Counted from the first letter of the stretch, positions 47,586 through 60,238 are shown. The stretch: DNA of 64,000 bases from Lepeophtheirus salmonis (GCF_016086655.4 NC_052135.2:7592363-7656362), one strand, 5' to 3'. The notes: generated by a model not told the origin, from the letters alone. Program-made: numbers and translations.

Positions 47586-47814
47586 TATATTTAATGACTC
47601 TTCATTTTGCTACAGAGAGTTAGACGTTGCACAAATGTATCAAAATTATATCTATAAATCTATGCGCATATACAGCTACATATGTAAAACTTACAATCAA
47701 AAAACTTATTATATAAAAACCAGCAATAAAAAGAGATTCAATGTCAAAAATGCCTATCTTTTGGTGCACCAAAATTTATAAATACATTTTACATAATATA
47801 TCTACAGGATGTTA

Positions 47815-48488
47815 AATTAATGACTAATTTGCAACAAAACTTACTGCTTAAAATCTTTGAAATTCCTCATTTGTTGAAGTCCTGCCCGCCTCATAAGCTT
47901 TTTGGGCGATTCTTTAGTTTTTCTATTGAGGCTCTATTCAACCTCACAAAATGATCGGATTTCGGTCAATAAAAGGTCTGATTCACCCTGTAGGATCTGT
48001 TAAATGCAGAACTAGAGTCAATGTGGGTATAAGCGACAATCAGCCATTCTGGGAAGGTGCGCTATATTTTTGTGACCAGGCCTAAAAAATTAGAAACATT
48101 GAGTACGTGGGTACCATTTTGGAGAATAGTCTACAGTCATGTGCAAATTCCCACTTCAACTAAAAAAAATATATCATGATAGTACTCACTCCGCATGTCT
48201 AATATGATGCAAAAGTGGTATGGGTCTCATTTTCCTGGCTTTTGGGGGAACAACTTTGAGCCTCTATCTAGTCCGAATTTCAATACGATGGATTTTAGAA
48301 TCTGCTTCATTTTGGAGGACAGTGTCTACAAGAAGCCCCCTCCTAATTTGGACGAACAGAAATCCTCTCTAATTAGGGAATGGGGCAAATCTCCCATGTT
48401 ATGGACTAGCAGAAATATCAAGACGATACCGAGTCCCAAGTTTGATTTGAACAACAAGACCGAGTCCCGCTTGAACTTACTTATATGA
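47815..48488 (+). mobile_element. Tc1/mariner relic, catalytic part and tail
   Basis: TA then CAGGATGTTAAATTAATG marks a possible left end. FNPQNDR-like text near 47940-47965, then VGISDNQPFWEGALYFCDQA and KIRNIEYVGTILENSLQSCA match the central core of Tc1-like transposases. The frame at 48195-48488 gives the tail: HFPGFWGNNFEPLSSPNFNT, then MDFRICFILEDSVYKKPPPN and LDEQKSSLIREWGKSPM. The SPDLNPMDF box reads SPNFNTMDF, so one D of the box is lost while the final catalytic D remains. The head is missing; no right end identified. Confidence 0.7.
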
Positions 48489-51152
48489 AATAACAGAGTA
48501 TTAACTAAACACTTTTTTGGTGGGCTCTCGGAAAAAGTTATGTTAGATGAATAGAGACTTGCAAACTAACAAGTTATATGTACAAAAGTTTCTTTGACTC
48601 ATGGGAAAAAAATCATATAGTATTTTCTTGATATTGTTTTCGTTTTCATAAGTTCGATGCGATAATTTACTTTCAGTGGCCTACGCGGATAATTAATTTG
48701 AAAATAAGAATTTTCGCCAGTGTTTAAATAATGAATGAATGATTCACAGTAATAATCATGCATCTCCCTTTTAGTTTCCAAAAAATACAGCTGAGTAAAT
48801 AAAAAAAGGATTATTCAGCTCGGAACTGACAGAACCCTTAATAAACTAAATAAATAGTACAAATAAAAAAACAACAACTCGGTATTCAGACTAATTTTAG
48901 ACGAGTCTGAGTCCTAAGAAAACATAAACAACCTACGATTCCACAGCTCTTCAACATTTCCATGGACATTGTACATGCCTAGTGCCGCCTACTTTGATGT
49001 CTTGTTTACTTAACAGGGGGGAGGGGATAGCTTTCATTTGGCCCCAAAAGATATTCACACCGTTATATAATTACTTATAAAAAGAGGTTATTTTATTATT
49101 ATACTAGTGAAGCAGAGGTTACCTGCGTTGCAAAGATAAATAGAGGGGAATAGAAACAAGGAATGAAGGTAAAAGAAAAGAAGAGACAGAGAAAGAGGGA
49201 TATAGAGAGAGACAGAGGGAAAGGAAAAGAGGGGAGAGATATATAGAAAGAGAGAAGGGAAGGAGGTTTTATTGTAGTCAAAAACAGACTCTTAATGACC
49301 TTGGAGACCAAAGAAATATCATAAGAACCTGCTTGGTTCTTTTATAAGTGTACTTGCTAAATTTCAGACTCATTTGTTCTACTATTTTATGATAATATAT
49401 GTATGTATATCTATATATATATATATTTTTTTTTTTGGGGGGGGTCAGAAACTTTATGAGGATCTCAAGTCTCCTCACCCAAGGAGCTCGTAACGTCACT
49501 GTTTACCAGACTAAAGACTATAGTTTCTCCAAAAGGGGACCACATTTTTTTTTCCTCCAATAATATAATGTTTACACGTATTCATGCAAAAATTTAGTAA
49601 ATAAAATAGTTATATGTGATTATTTATTTTTCAGTATGTATTGTCCACCCTGTATATAATGTTGTAGTACCAGCCATATTTTTAATAATCTATGTACATT
49701 ATAAAAAAAGAAAAAAAAACAAGTAAAGAATATTTAATTTTCCTTTAAGTATCTGAAAGATTTTGTTTTTATTTATTTTTTTCTCCTTTTGTGAATGTTA
49801 TACATTGTTATTTTTATTGAATAGTTGATTGTAATAATATTTTTGCTTAAATGCAACAATATGAGGCATATTTAAAAAATAAATAAATAACATTTCTGTA
49901 AAAGTAAATGAAAAAGATAATAAAAGTTAAAAAATATTTCATTTTATTTTATGCTACTCTATTTTTGATATTAAATACTGCTCTGAAGATACTTATAATG
50001 AAACTTAGTGAAAAATATGACATTTTAGTCATGATGGATGATATCTGGTCAGGAGCAGTACATCAACAACCAAATTGCTTGCAATATATGGATGTTTATT
50101 CTACATATATTTATATAAAAATAATAAAGATTTTTTCCTAAATAGCTTAGCCGTCCGTTAGTGAACTAGAATATTATACACCTTGAGAATAATAAAAATA
50201 CTTCTATTTCCTTTAAATCTACAATTTATCGCCAATACTTTTCAGTATGCTCTTGAAACATTCAATCTCATTAATGGAGTTTTGTATTTATATCATTTTT
50301 TATGACTTATTTGTAGATTTAATAATTTGTTAATTGAGGTTAAGGGAATTTAATTAACTGTTTGGCTTGAAAAAGTTATACTGCTTGAACTGTTCCTTTG
50401 TTTTTGGTTTGATTTTTTCTAATAAATACCCAAGTGATTGATACTATTAAAAGTTATTATCCATTATTGAGCCCATGGGAATATAAATTCTATGGGGTAC
50501 TTATGAAGTAAATCAGAACATGAATTTGATTTGTCAATTACAATAAAAGAAAATACAAAGTGCGAAATAAATCAAGTGATCCATCTTTAGACATTAAGTG
50601 AGCATTCAATAAGGGCTCTACGGCTAGACAGAGAGTAAAACAGGCTTTAATTTATTTAAAAAAATAAATGTAAAGCTTGAATTATGATCATTATAGTTAA
50701 AACGACTTTCCACTTTGAATAACCTTCTTTATAATCATTCGGAGTCATAGTAAATATCCTGTAATTTTAGACGCGCGGAAGTCATTCGATGTCATTTTGT
50801 TCTCGTTTTTCCCCACTTGAGTAGACTCAATTTATAGACTTTTATAGATCCTTTTTTATATACATAATTTATACACTTATTTGTATTTAGATACATTTTT
50901 TGTAATAATTATTTGAAAATAAACATATTATAACGTTGTAAGTAATGCGTCTTTCATTTAAAATTAAAAAAAAAAAAAAATCAGTCAAAAATATTGGTTA
51001 AGATTATATTTTGTATTAAAAAATGTGTGGAATACCAATCTTTGCTGAAATTAGTAGTTTGGCATTTTAAAATATAATATATTGAGCCCCTAATTTACTT
51101 AGATATATTATTGTATTTGTAAGTATATTTTATGTAATGTTCTTTTAATTGG
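48489..51152. other. Non-coding stretch with a purine tract
   Basis: About 2.7 kb without a gene. A purine-rich (GA) tract spans 49143-49268. A TA-repeat is followed by T and G runs at 49408-49443. GTATTGTCCACCCTGTA near 49637-49653 looks like a lone Tc1/mariner end. A 77-codon frame at 49908 is simple A/T sequence. Confidence 0.45.
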
Positions 51153-51222
51153 TCAGATGGAGTTGAACTGATTAAGTATATCAGTAATCTTTACTCCATC
51201 TAACATAGGAATCTTCTTTGAA
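51153..51222 (-). repeat. Short inverted-end repeat, copy 2
   Basis: Inverse of the 38468-38552 block: TCAGATGGAGTTGAACTG then TTTACTCCATCTAACATAGG and TCTTCTTTGAA. It directly abuts the deleted mariner at 51231. Confidence 0.5.
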
Positions 51223-51230
51223 TATTCATA

Positions 51231-51721
51231 CGAAAGGGGTCTGGAAAGTTTCCGACCTAATAATGATACAAAATATTTTTTCTGAATTTTTATATTTCAA
51301 CATAGTCTCGTTGTAACTCTACGCACTTCTCCCAGGGATGTTGTTATCTCTGTACTCGGCGCTTTTCTTTGCAAAATATTTATTTACTTTTCATCTTTGG
51401 AGTCCACTATTTGTACTGTATTTTTGTTTCGGGTAAATAATGGTGCATCCAAGTTTCATCCACAGTAATTAGTCGTCCCCAAAACTCGAATTTATTGCAT
51501 CTAAACTTCACCAATAGAGCGATACTCCATTTTGTCAATTTTCCTCCAAAACACTTCCAACAACTCACTCAAACGACTGTAGCAAAACAACTGCGTGCCG
51601 TCCAAAATGGCTGAAACTTTGGTGAGTAACTGTCTACAGATACTAAATAGATGTGACTAGCTTTTATTTACGAGTGATGCCATCTTCTCATTGAGGCCGG
51701 AAACTTTTCTTAACATCCTCG
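51231..51721 (-). mobile_element. Internally deleted mariner, family M copy 2
   Basis: TA-flanked ends: left CGAAAGGGGTCTGGAAAGTT then TCCGACCT; right (rc) CGAGGATGTTAAGAAAAGTT then TCCGGCCT. On the minus strand: leader CCATTTTGGACGGCACGCAG, start MEYRSIGEV and a stop, then a jump to VDETWMHHYLPETKIQYK (first catalytic region, D and E visible). A second jump leads to the tail KCVELQRDYVE before the end. Thus the helix-turn-helix and most of the core are gone. Same family as 36433-36818, opposite orientation. Confidence 0.8.
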
Positions 51722-52539
51722 TAAACTAAATTTCCTTGTCTAGGAACGAACGAGTATCAAATCTACAAACATTAAATTCAAGGGAATAATTTCTACCTTG
51801 CACGTTTTTCAATTAGCTACGTTGTTCCATAATTTTTTAACAGTTCTTATACGACAGTCAGACTCGATGATTTCCATTATTTTATCTAGATTTTCGACAA
51901 TAGGGATTCCAAAGTGAAAAAAATTGTTTTTATTTCAATTTAAAGGGTAAGAAATGAAAAAAAAGGAACAATTTAAAAGTAGAGAAACTGTAATAAAGAA
52001 TGAAAAGGCCTCATTCATATTTATTAGCTCGCACTAACTTAATATTTTTCATAAATTTTTTGAAACAAAAAAAGAAAAGATATATTCATGTATACATATG
52101 TACAGACAATTACGTCTTAAATGCTGTTACAATGAGTGTGTAATATATGTAGAATATGCCCATAGCCATTTAAACCTCCTCTTCCATATCTATGTACATT
52201 TTTTTCTTGAACATTTTATGGGCTTAAATGTAAGTAGTATGTATTATTGTACATACGCTCTACTACTGGTTGCTATAAACTATGATTATAAAAATTGACA
52301 AAAATAAAGGCTTCCTTCCATAATCATACATATCTTTAATTAAATTTACTCCCTTCTCTATAAAACATTTTATTTTTAAGAGTTCCTATATATACAATGT
52401 TTTAAATCCGGAAAACTTAAAGATAATGTACAGTATGCTCAAGCATAAATTCCTCATAGCATTAACAAAATCATCAAGAGCTTAAACGTGATCAAGGTTA
52501 GCACTTTCATATTTATTCTAGGGAAAAAAACAAATCCCT
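51722..52539. other. Non-coding stretch
   Basis: A+T-rich, no gene or repeat family recognised. Confidence 0.4.
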
Positions 52540-53055
52540 GTTACTTAAAATTCAAAATGTCCATCTTAAGCCTCAATTACAGCATCTACAATAGGTTGGA
52601 AGGCCAAGCAGACTCTTATGACATACACATCAGACATGGCCACCTACTCCCTCTCAATTGTGACTTTCGGCTCAACAGTATTTCTGTGTGGGACAGCTCA
52701 GACATTGGCTTCAATGGGCCCGGAGACAAGTCCTGCTCCCACATATAGTTTTTTTCTCCGGATTGTTGAGGGTATTCCTAATTTTCTCTGTGCTAAGGCT
52801 GTGCTTGTTTGCAAGCTTGCGTATCGAGGATTGAAGATTTGCCTCAATACTGTCTCCAAAGGCACTCATAAACTCTTCAGATCGCTTTATGTTGTAGCCC
52901 CCACTCCCACACTTCCCTTCATAGCTACTATTAGCCTCAAACGCATTCCTTATCCTCAAAACTCTGGACCTGTTCACTTCCACAATCCCGACCACCTCAC
53001 AAAAAGGAACACCCGCGTGTAGAAACTCAAGCACCCTAAGTTTCTTCGACAACAT
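52540..53055 (-). mobile_element. Tc1/mariner relic with intact head
   Basis: The minus-strand frame from the ATG at 53055 reads MLSKKLRVLEFLHAGVPFCE, VVGIVEVNRSRVLRIRNAFE (helix-turn-helix), SSYEGKCGSGGYNIKRSEEF, then the second helix-turn-helix region IRKLANKHSLSTEKIRNTLN, uninterrupted for about 115 codons. It then jumps to the tail near 52740-52540: MSDVYVIRVCLAFQPIVDAV followed by IEA, a stop and DGHF. The core with all three catalytic acids is deleted or unreadable. The head is among the least decayed in the window. Terminal repeats not identified. Confidence 0.75.
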
Positions 53056-53227
53056 CACAAAACTGAGTTTGCATACAAAAAATTGTATGGTGTAAAAGGA
53101 AGGTTTCAAGACTGCTCTTTCAAGAATGGATGTTTCATTGACCTAAGTTAATTTGTTTGGAGTTTATGTAAGCTTTAATGCATTTTTGCATACGAACACT
53201 GTATATTACGCAAAAATAATTCAGCAA

Positions 53228-53400
53228 TTTACAAATCTTTTGTTGTTACATGACCCTGTTCATAATCAAGTACATCAATCAAAACAACCATCTCGAGCTT
53301 CAACCAGAACCTCTAACGCAGCCCTGAACCTGCAAAGGACCTTCAAACTCCTTGAAGTAGTTTTACTTATATCAGTTTTTAAATAAAGCGACAGAGAGTC
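53228..53400 (-). mobile_element. Transposase tail fragment
   Basis: GCAATTTACAAATCTTTT is shared with 53909-53926, just outside the next relic. The minus-strand frame shows FKEFEGPLQVQGCVRGS, a decayed C-terminal end of the same kind as at 53963-54020. It looks like a partial duplicate of the neighbouring element's 3' end. Confidence 0.4.
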
Positions 53401-53962
53401 CTGTGTCAAAATAATCCAACTTTCCGAATTATAACATTATTGAATTTCAAATATATGTGTATGTTACTCAAATAGAGGGCAATGTGAAAATTCTTCTCAG
53501 TATACACCATTTATTTAAGCAACAATCTATAGACTCTCACACTACCTTGTAGATAATATATATATTTTTTTGGTTTTATTATGCTCTATTGTCAAATTTA
53601 TTATTGTCTTACATAATAAATCAAATACTTTATTCAATTACTAATAAAAATGAATAATGTATATAAAAACCTTCTCCAAAATGTGAAAAAGTAAGCTTGT
53701 ATTCGACATACCTGAAATTAACAAAGGAACATAATTATTATTAGAACAAATGTAAGGAGCATTAAATCACAATGTTACTTAAAAATAAAAGAAGCATTAT
53801 TGAGTGGATGAGTGAGAAAAGTTTCTCTTCTTCTTGATATAACATATATATAGATATACCAGAAAAATTAAGGATAACATAAATTACAATTTATTTCCCC
53901 AAATTAATTTAGCAATTTACAAATCTTTTTCTCTTATATGAGGGGGTCCATAGAGAAGTCAA
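53401..53962. other. Non-coding stretch
   Basis: A+T-rich spacer between two related transposase remnants. Nothing else recognised. Confidence 0.4.
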
Positions 53963-54393
53963 TCACTCATACCAACTACCTCTAGATTTAACCACAGCCT
54001 CCAACCTGCCTCTGACACAGGCTTTGATGAGGAACTCCTTGTCTATGTTGGACATGGCCTGGAGAATTGAAGCCGGCAAGGAGTCAAAGGAGTTATGTGC
54101 ACAAATATTGGATTCTGTCTCAAAGACGGTCAGTAGTCCAAGGAGTTCAAATCCGGGGAGGCAGTAGGTCACATGTCCATTCATTTTAATCTTGTATTCC
54201 ATTCATTTATTTTCAGCTATTAGCCCAAAACGATCATTAGTCTTCCTTGCAGGTGTTCCCCAACCATCAGACTCCTTGGAAATATCGTAAAAAGTTGTCA
54301 TTGGCCGCTTTGTAAACTTAATAAGTTCCTTGGTTGTGCACAGGCATAGAGACACACAATAATGGGCGCACGGCGTTCGTATTCGGAGCACAT
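53963..54393 (-). mobile_element. Tc1/mariner relic, head joined to tail
   Basis: On the minus strand from 54393: MCSEYERRAPIIVCLYACAQ in one frame, switching to TTKELIKFTKRPMTTFYDIS (helix-turn-helix), ESDGWGTPARKTNDRFGLIA, then stop. The next frame (54202-53963) gives the tail NICAHNSFDSLPASILQAMS, NIDKEFLIKACVRGRLEAVV and SRGSWYE. Only about 60 bases separate the linker from the tail, so the whole catalytic core is deleted. Confidence 0.75.
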
Positions 54394-56109
54394 CTTGAAT
54401 ACAGTTCCTACAAATTGTATCTTCTTATATAAAAATAAAACCAAATCAAGGGTTATGTATGGAAGCTAATATTTTTTGAAACTGCTTTGTACTATAGTTT
54501 AAACTAAAAAAACAACCTTATATTACAACTTAAAAAGATTTGCATTAAAAAAAATAGTTCGATTTTGATTGATTTTTTCAGTTTAACTTTTAATTTTCTT
54601 ATAGAATATATAATAAATATACAATGTAAGTTGGCGTGAAAAAATATGTTCAAAAATTAAATATAATTAAATACATTATTTGAAAAAATTGTACTAAGCA
54701 ATTAATATTTTAGAGGGAGTTAGATAAACTCCAATTTAAATTTGTTTCATATGAAATGTATTTTATTATTATTTATTACAGATTAAGTCATTTAATCTAC
54801 TCATTTATAATTAACTTTGTAAATTTTGATGCAACCTTTTTTTAAAATACTTATTTATTCCTTAAGAAAATCAAAATTTAAAATCAAAATCAATCAAAAT
54901 CGACCTTTTGAAGTTGTAATATAAGGCCTATTCTATAGTTTCAGCTATGAGATTTTGCTTCAATGTTTTGTTGGGTTATTTTTTAACTACAATTCCATTC
55001 TTTAATCAATGCAGAGAAGTGAAAAAGATAAGTTAAGTCCGGTTGAAGCAACTCAACTTAAATTTAAGTCAGCTTAAATGCATAGGTTCGTAGTTTTATT
55101 AGGGCTGTGTTCGATTAATATAATTCAATATAATGTTTGATTTGGCTCTTTTTGATTAAAGGATGGTCATTTCTAATCTAGAGCTTTTAGATATACGTGA
55201 GATAAGATTTTTGTATACAAATTTAATTTATTTGATCCTTTTGAGTCTGATAAGATCCTAAGTTCCTACAATAATACTTTGCTTCATTATAGCAAAATAA
55301 TTAATAATTTTTATGGCATTTATATTATCTGTAAGTCCAAAATCCCTCTGCCTTCCCCATAATCCGGTTTTTGTCCAAAGTATGGAGCTGTTAGATATGT
55401 TATTTTTTGTGATAATCTTAAAGGTATATTAATCTATATTTTTCTTCTTTTTATTTTCGGTCTGATGATCACGTTCTTTGTGAAAAAATATTTTATTGCA
55501 TAAGAACTGATTCAATTTTTTCTTAGAAATATATTGAAGTCTTTTAGATGAAAAAAGTGTATACACTTTTTTCATCTAAATTTCCATTCTTACCTTAAGC
55601 AATTATTTATTTCGAGAAAATAAAATCGATAGTACTTCCAGGTTCAAACCATATAGAAAAACCACTTAAAATAACATTTTGGTTCTCGTTTTATAGCACT
55701 GATTCATTTTGTCCTCCCAAAACATAAGATAGGCCGCTGATATCAATAATTGTCTCAATCCCGCCTTTCTCCTCCTGCTCTCACACAAATCCTATACCTG
55801 ATTAAACAGTTCAACTACACCCAGTTATAATACTTATATATACATAATAACGATGTAATCTTAATAGAGCAAAATGAAATGATAGCATCAATGTGTTGTA
55901 GTTGGTTATTAGACTGTCGAATTTTGTAATTAAATAATGCATTTCAAGAGGAAGAAGTTGCAACTTGTACAATTTGCTTATACAACTTACAACATGTACA
56001 GACATAGTCATTCTTAAACATCATATATATACAAAAATGATCTACAAACAGAATCACTCTTCTTTTAATACCATTCCCATGGGACTCTCAGAGCCTCACC
56101 TACAAAACA
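54394..56109. other. Non-coding stretch
   Basis: No gene. Contains the perfect palindrome at 55543-55580 (listed separately). Otherwise A+T-rich. Confidence 0.45.
55543..55580. repeat. 38-bp perfect palindrome without spacer
   Basis: The left half TTTAGATGAAAAAAGTGTA is followed directly by its exact reverse complement TACACTTTTTTCATCTAAA. All 19 base pairs match with zero loop. It is not an obvious end of any transposon family seen here. Confidence 0.95.
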
Positions 56110-56190
56110 TTCTTCAAATTGTCAAAGTGACTACATTAATTTTCCGTTTCTTTTTTTAACATACCGGCAAGTAATATTTTTTACATCTAT
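56110..56190 (+). repeat. Dispersed repeat family D, right-end copy
   Basis: TCTTCAAATTGTCAAAGTGA, TTTTCCGTTTC and ACATACCGGCAAGTAATATT match the right end of family D at 63498-63575. Confidence 0.55.
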
Positions 56191-56854
56191 ACAGATGAGA
56201 GGAGCAGAACAGAGGATATTGTTAGGAAATAAAGAATTAGAAAAAAAAGAAGAAGTTATTTAGTATTTTCCCTCCCTCCATGAATAAATTGAACTCATAT
56301 TTAATATCTATATTTTTATCATAAATTAGAAAAATAACAATTTTGGGGATACTTGAACCATTTTTTAATTACATACTTGAATTAAATAAATTGAATTTGC
56401 CTATAAAACAAAATACTCTGTTATTATGTAAATTGTTTACTTTATTCAATGCTTTCGCATTTTTTCAACATGATGAATAACTTTTGAATAATCTTGAAAG
56501 CACAGGAATGATAACTAGTGCCGTTAATAATTGAGCGGACTCTAATTGAAATTTAAGTGACTGTGAGAAAATTAGAAAGTTATTCTTGGTTTTTTATGAG
56601 CACACTAGTATGAAAATAAGTATCTGTTAGGAAATTTATTCTAAGATTTTACGGCTCCAATATATTTCATGCTAGAAAGATGATGATATGCATGATATTC
56701 AACCTTTTTCGTAGATTGTGTCGATATGTAGTTTATTCATTAAAACCGAATTGTAGATTGCTAGTAAAACCAATTTAAATATCAAATATTTCCATCAGTC
56801 TTTAATTTATATGAACTTTCTTATATTGCCAACGATGCTAGTGATGCTCTAGAT

Positions 56855-57204
56855 CAAGGATGTCCAATTTGTTGCCTTGGACTTTATTTCAGCCTGCTTA
56901 ATGTTTAAGTGTGGCCCACTACTCATTCTTAATTCATGTAGTATTTTTTAGTAAAATTGTCATAATATCATTAAAACACGTAGAAGACGCATAATATGTT
57001 TTGTAATTTTTGAAAAATGATCATTTTGGGGGAAAAAAATTTAATGAGAAAACAGAAAGATTTTATTTTTTCAAGGATTTCTTTTCTAATAAGAAAATTG
57101 TCCTCCGAACAAACTATGCAGCAGAGTAAAATTTTCATTTTTTTTCCCGAAAAATTAAAAAAAACCAAGGCCCCTCCCCTTCCATAAAAAAATAAGCATT
57201 CCTG
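56855..57204. mobile_element. hAT-like non-autonomous element (tentative)
   Basis: The left tip CAAGGATGTCCAATTTGTTG and the right tip (rc) CAGGAATGCTTAT are short inverted relatives. The interior left text (TGTCCAATTTGTTGCC, CAGCCTGC, GTGTGGCCCAC) resembles the start of hAT elements of the CAGGGGTGTCCAA type. The left flank CTCTAGAT fits the hAT target pattern NTCTAGAN; the right flank ATCCAGGT matches it only partly. A 65-codon minus-strand frame inside has no recognisable hAT domain. Confidence 0.35.
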
Positions 57205-59348
57205 ATCCAGGTAATAACTTTTTTTTTTTTTAGATATAAAGTACTTTCAATACAAATATTTGTAGCTATATTCATAATAGCAATTTCAAAAATGGGGGCC
57301 TAACATTTTTACTTTTTATTTGGATATAATATCATATTATATTATACAATATATTAGAAAAATAACAAATGGATATATCTACAAATTTTGAGACTGGTAA
57401 ATTCATTTTTTATTTATAAAAACCATTACGATATGATGAAGGCTTTATTAATTTTTTTTTCGTTTTTGGAGAACAATAAAAAGGCTCTTCTGTAATTTTT
57501 CTTACACTTTTAATTAATTGTTAAATAATAGTTAGAGTATATATGTACAAATTTTGAGATTTATAGATCCATTTTTTATCTAAAATTTTTTAATTTCAAT
57601 AGAAAGTGGCTTTCATTTCGGATTTTTTTTTTGTAAGCTTTCTGTTTTAATGGTCAATAGCGTTTTTTTAAAGATACATATTTTTCTTGGCCCTAATAAT
57701 AATGAAAGATAAGAGTTCATATTCAAATTTCATAATTTATTTTAAATAACCCATAAATTAATGCAATATGTTTTTGTATTGCATTTGAGGATGGCTTTTG
57801 CAGAACCTTTATATTACTATTATGAAAAAAACCAAAAAAAAAACAGATAAAGAATGGAATAATACTATGAATGAACACGCAAAAAGACAAATGAACCAAC
57901 TTTTTTAAGAAGACTAAAAGTTTAAATAAATGTATGTTGCTACATGGATGATCTATTTATAAATGAAGGCAGATATATATTTTATGTAATACTCGTAAGT
58001 GTAAGACAGGGCCGATTATGCACAATTCATAATATGGACCCTATTTTTGTTTTATTTTATAGGAAGAAGACAAATGATTAAAGTATGTAAGTGACTTTCT
58101 CCTTCATGATCAACAATGAATGCAATCTACAGAGTGCAAAAGCATTCTCTGACGCAAAAAGAATTTTTTTCAAACGCAATTTTCACTCCAATCAGTTATT
58201 GAGTCATAAAAAATAACCAGAAACTGAAAACTTGGTAAATTTTGATGTATTTTTAATAAAATCACTTCCAGCCTCAATTAGAGTATCTAATTAGTGTTTT
58301 AATTTAATTTGATAAAATATTATGGCAATATTAATTTTGGACGGTAGGAGGACGTTTCTTACAAATCTAACCCATTAGAGCGACTACCTGTATTTATAAG
58401 AAAACTTAGAATCTTGTCTATAGAATAAAATAACACTTATTTCGCTACTAAAGGTAGAAATTATAAACAAAGAAATTATGCTGCTCCACCCTGTATAACT
58501 TCATGCAAACTGTAAAGGTTAATTTAAAATGTAAAGAGCGAAAAATCCTTTATTGCATATATATAGTAAAGAACGTTTCAATATCAATTAATCAAATTCC
58601 ATGTTTACTTTGGCATGAAGGAATCCATTTCATTAAAAAAGCGAAAAAGTTAATTAAAAAGAGTCATTTTTTTGTTAAATTTATTGAGTTGAAAAATTTA
58701 GAAATATAAACTAGGGTGGTTTTATTTTATTTATATTTGTTGACCAGCTGCGATAGTTATAGCCTATAACAGTCGATTTGTTAAATATTAGAGTGCGTAA
58801 AAATAATTCATATTTTAATAAGAATATTAAAATATGTAAATACTAAAGAATTTCTGTTGAAATTGCAGATCGAGAATACATAATTCGACACACTTGCAAG
58901 CTAAATGTCAACCCGTCCATCACTAACGTATACACACACAAAAAAATTTAAATACAAAATAATGTTAAAATATAGTTAAAATATTAACTAATAGCGGTAG
59001 TACCCAGTAATACCCTAAGTAATTAGGCGTCGGCTAAAAGGCACATTTTGCTATGGTAATAAAGAAGATAATTCCCCAAAGAAATCCTCAGTGGTACTCT
59101 CCTTTTCTCATGAGCACACTCATACATAACTATTCAATACTTTTATCAATTCATAATATGTGTTCTGTCCTCAAGAATGAATGAATAATAGAAGAATTCG
59201 AAAAAAGTAATATTCTGGGATTACTGATGAGTATTTTATTCTGTAGAGCCCTCACTAAATAAAACAAAATAATTCATTCTCACATAGCAGCGTTCCTATT
59301 TAATTCAAATCTTAGAATATACGGAAAATGTACACGATTTATGATATA
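57205..59348. other. Non-coding stretch
   Basis: About 2.1 kb of A+T-rich DNA. GCTCCACCCTGTATAAC near 58482 looks like a lone Tc1/mariner end. No gene recognised. Confidence 0.4.
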
Positions 59349-60189
59349 CAGGGAGCGGGGATCAAATTGTCGGCAAAATATTTTTCTACAAAAAACAACA
59401 CAAAATATACACTTTTTAACTTTTTTATTGAAAATCAAAACTATTACGAGCATATAGGTATAAAGTAGCCATTCATTCGATATAATCACCGTTGGCATCA
59501 ATAACAGCCTCAATACGGCCTCTGAACCGGCCGCAGGCTCTTCTGACCATCTCATTGTTCATGTTGCCGAATAACTCCTTGCTGGAGGCCATCAGGCTGG
59601 ATTTGTTGCTATGGGGATGTCTGTTGGTATGTCTCTCGACATAGCCCCAGACAAAATAGTCCAAAGGATTAAGGTCGGGAGAATTAGGAGGCCACAAATC
59701 CTTGGTTACGACGTCATAACAGTTCTCAGTTAACCACTGCATGGAGATTTTGGACACATGGCAGGGTGCTGAGTCATCCTCAACCATCTTCTTCACCTTG
59801 TTGACAAAGTCGGTGTCCCTGACCTTCCTGTCGGCGCCCTCCTCATTGGGTGCCCTCTTTATGGTGGCATCAACATCCCAGGTGTCATCTAGCTTCTTAC
59901 GGATACGCTGAACAGTCCGTAAATTCACTCCTAAGGTTGAAGCAATCGTTGAATTGGAGATTTCACCTCCATTATTAACCAATGCCATGACTACGGCGGA
60001 CCTCGAAAGCTCCTCGTTCCACTTATAGCTCTTTATCTCCTCATATGATGACGGCATGATGCTAACTGAACTACATATCGTCAGCTGACGAGAATAGCTT
60101 TCCTATTTGGTAACCGCTTTTTTATTTGATAATGTCGTCTTCAAGTTATCAAGGTTTAAAGTAGGCGACAATTTGATCCCCGCTCCCTG
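59349..60189 (-). mobile_element. Internally deleted mariner/maT-like element with intact ends
   Basis: Flanked by TA on both sides. The 24-base ends are identical: CAGGGAGCGGGGATCAAATT then GTCG, both sides read inwards. It encodes one uninterrupted shortened transposase frame (59473-60057, minus). Perfect ends and an open frame make it the youngest-looking element here. Confidence 0.9.
59473..60057 (-). CDS. Shortened mariner/maT-like transposase, open frame, 194 aa
   Basis: The N-terminal part has helix-turn-helix SAVVMALVNNGGEISNSTIA then STLGVNLRTVQRIRKKLDDT, and a charged linker RAPNEEGADRKVRDTDF. At about residue 95 the linker (FVNKVKKMVEDD) runs straight into SAPCHVSKISMQWLTEN, the block normally after the second catalytic D. 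About 150 residues including the first catalytic acid are therefore missing, yet the frame is kept. The C-terminal part has PPNSPDLNPLDYFVWGYVER and a full tail ending RIEAVIDANGDYIE. From the junction D to the final D are 37 residues, as in DD37D (maT-like) elements. It cannot cut DNA without the first acid but may still bind the terminal repeats. Usual family length is about 340 aa. Confidence 0.75.
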   Translation of the reverse strand: MPSSYEEIKSYKWNEELSRSAVVMALVNNGGEISNSTIASTLGVNLRTVQRIRKKLDDTWDVDATIKRAPNEEGADRKVRDTDFVNKVKKMVEDDSAPCHVSKISMQWLTENCYDVVTKDLWPPNSPDLNPLDYFVWGYVERHTNRHPHSNKSSLMASSKELFGNMNNEMVRRACGRFRGRIEAVIDANGDYIE

Positions 60190-60238
60190 TACATAAGAGA
60201 CCAATAACAAAAAAACAAAACAGAAACAGTGATCTTGT

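Noticed and set aside
49143..49268. GA-rich tract as a regulatory element
   Set aside because: Simple purine-rich sequence. Nothing ties it to a gene.
49430..49443. T-run followed by G-run and TA repeats
   Set aside because: Ordinary microsatellite-like sequence.
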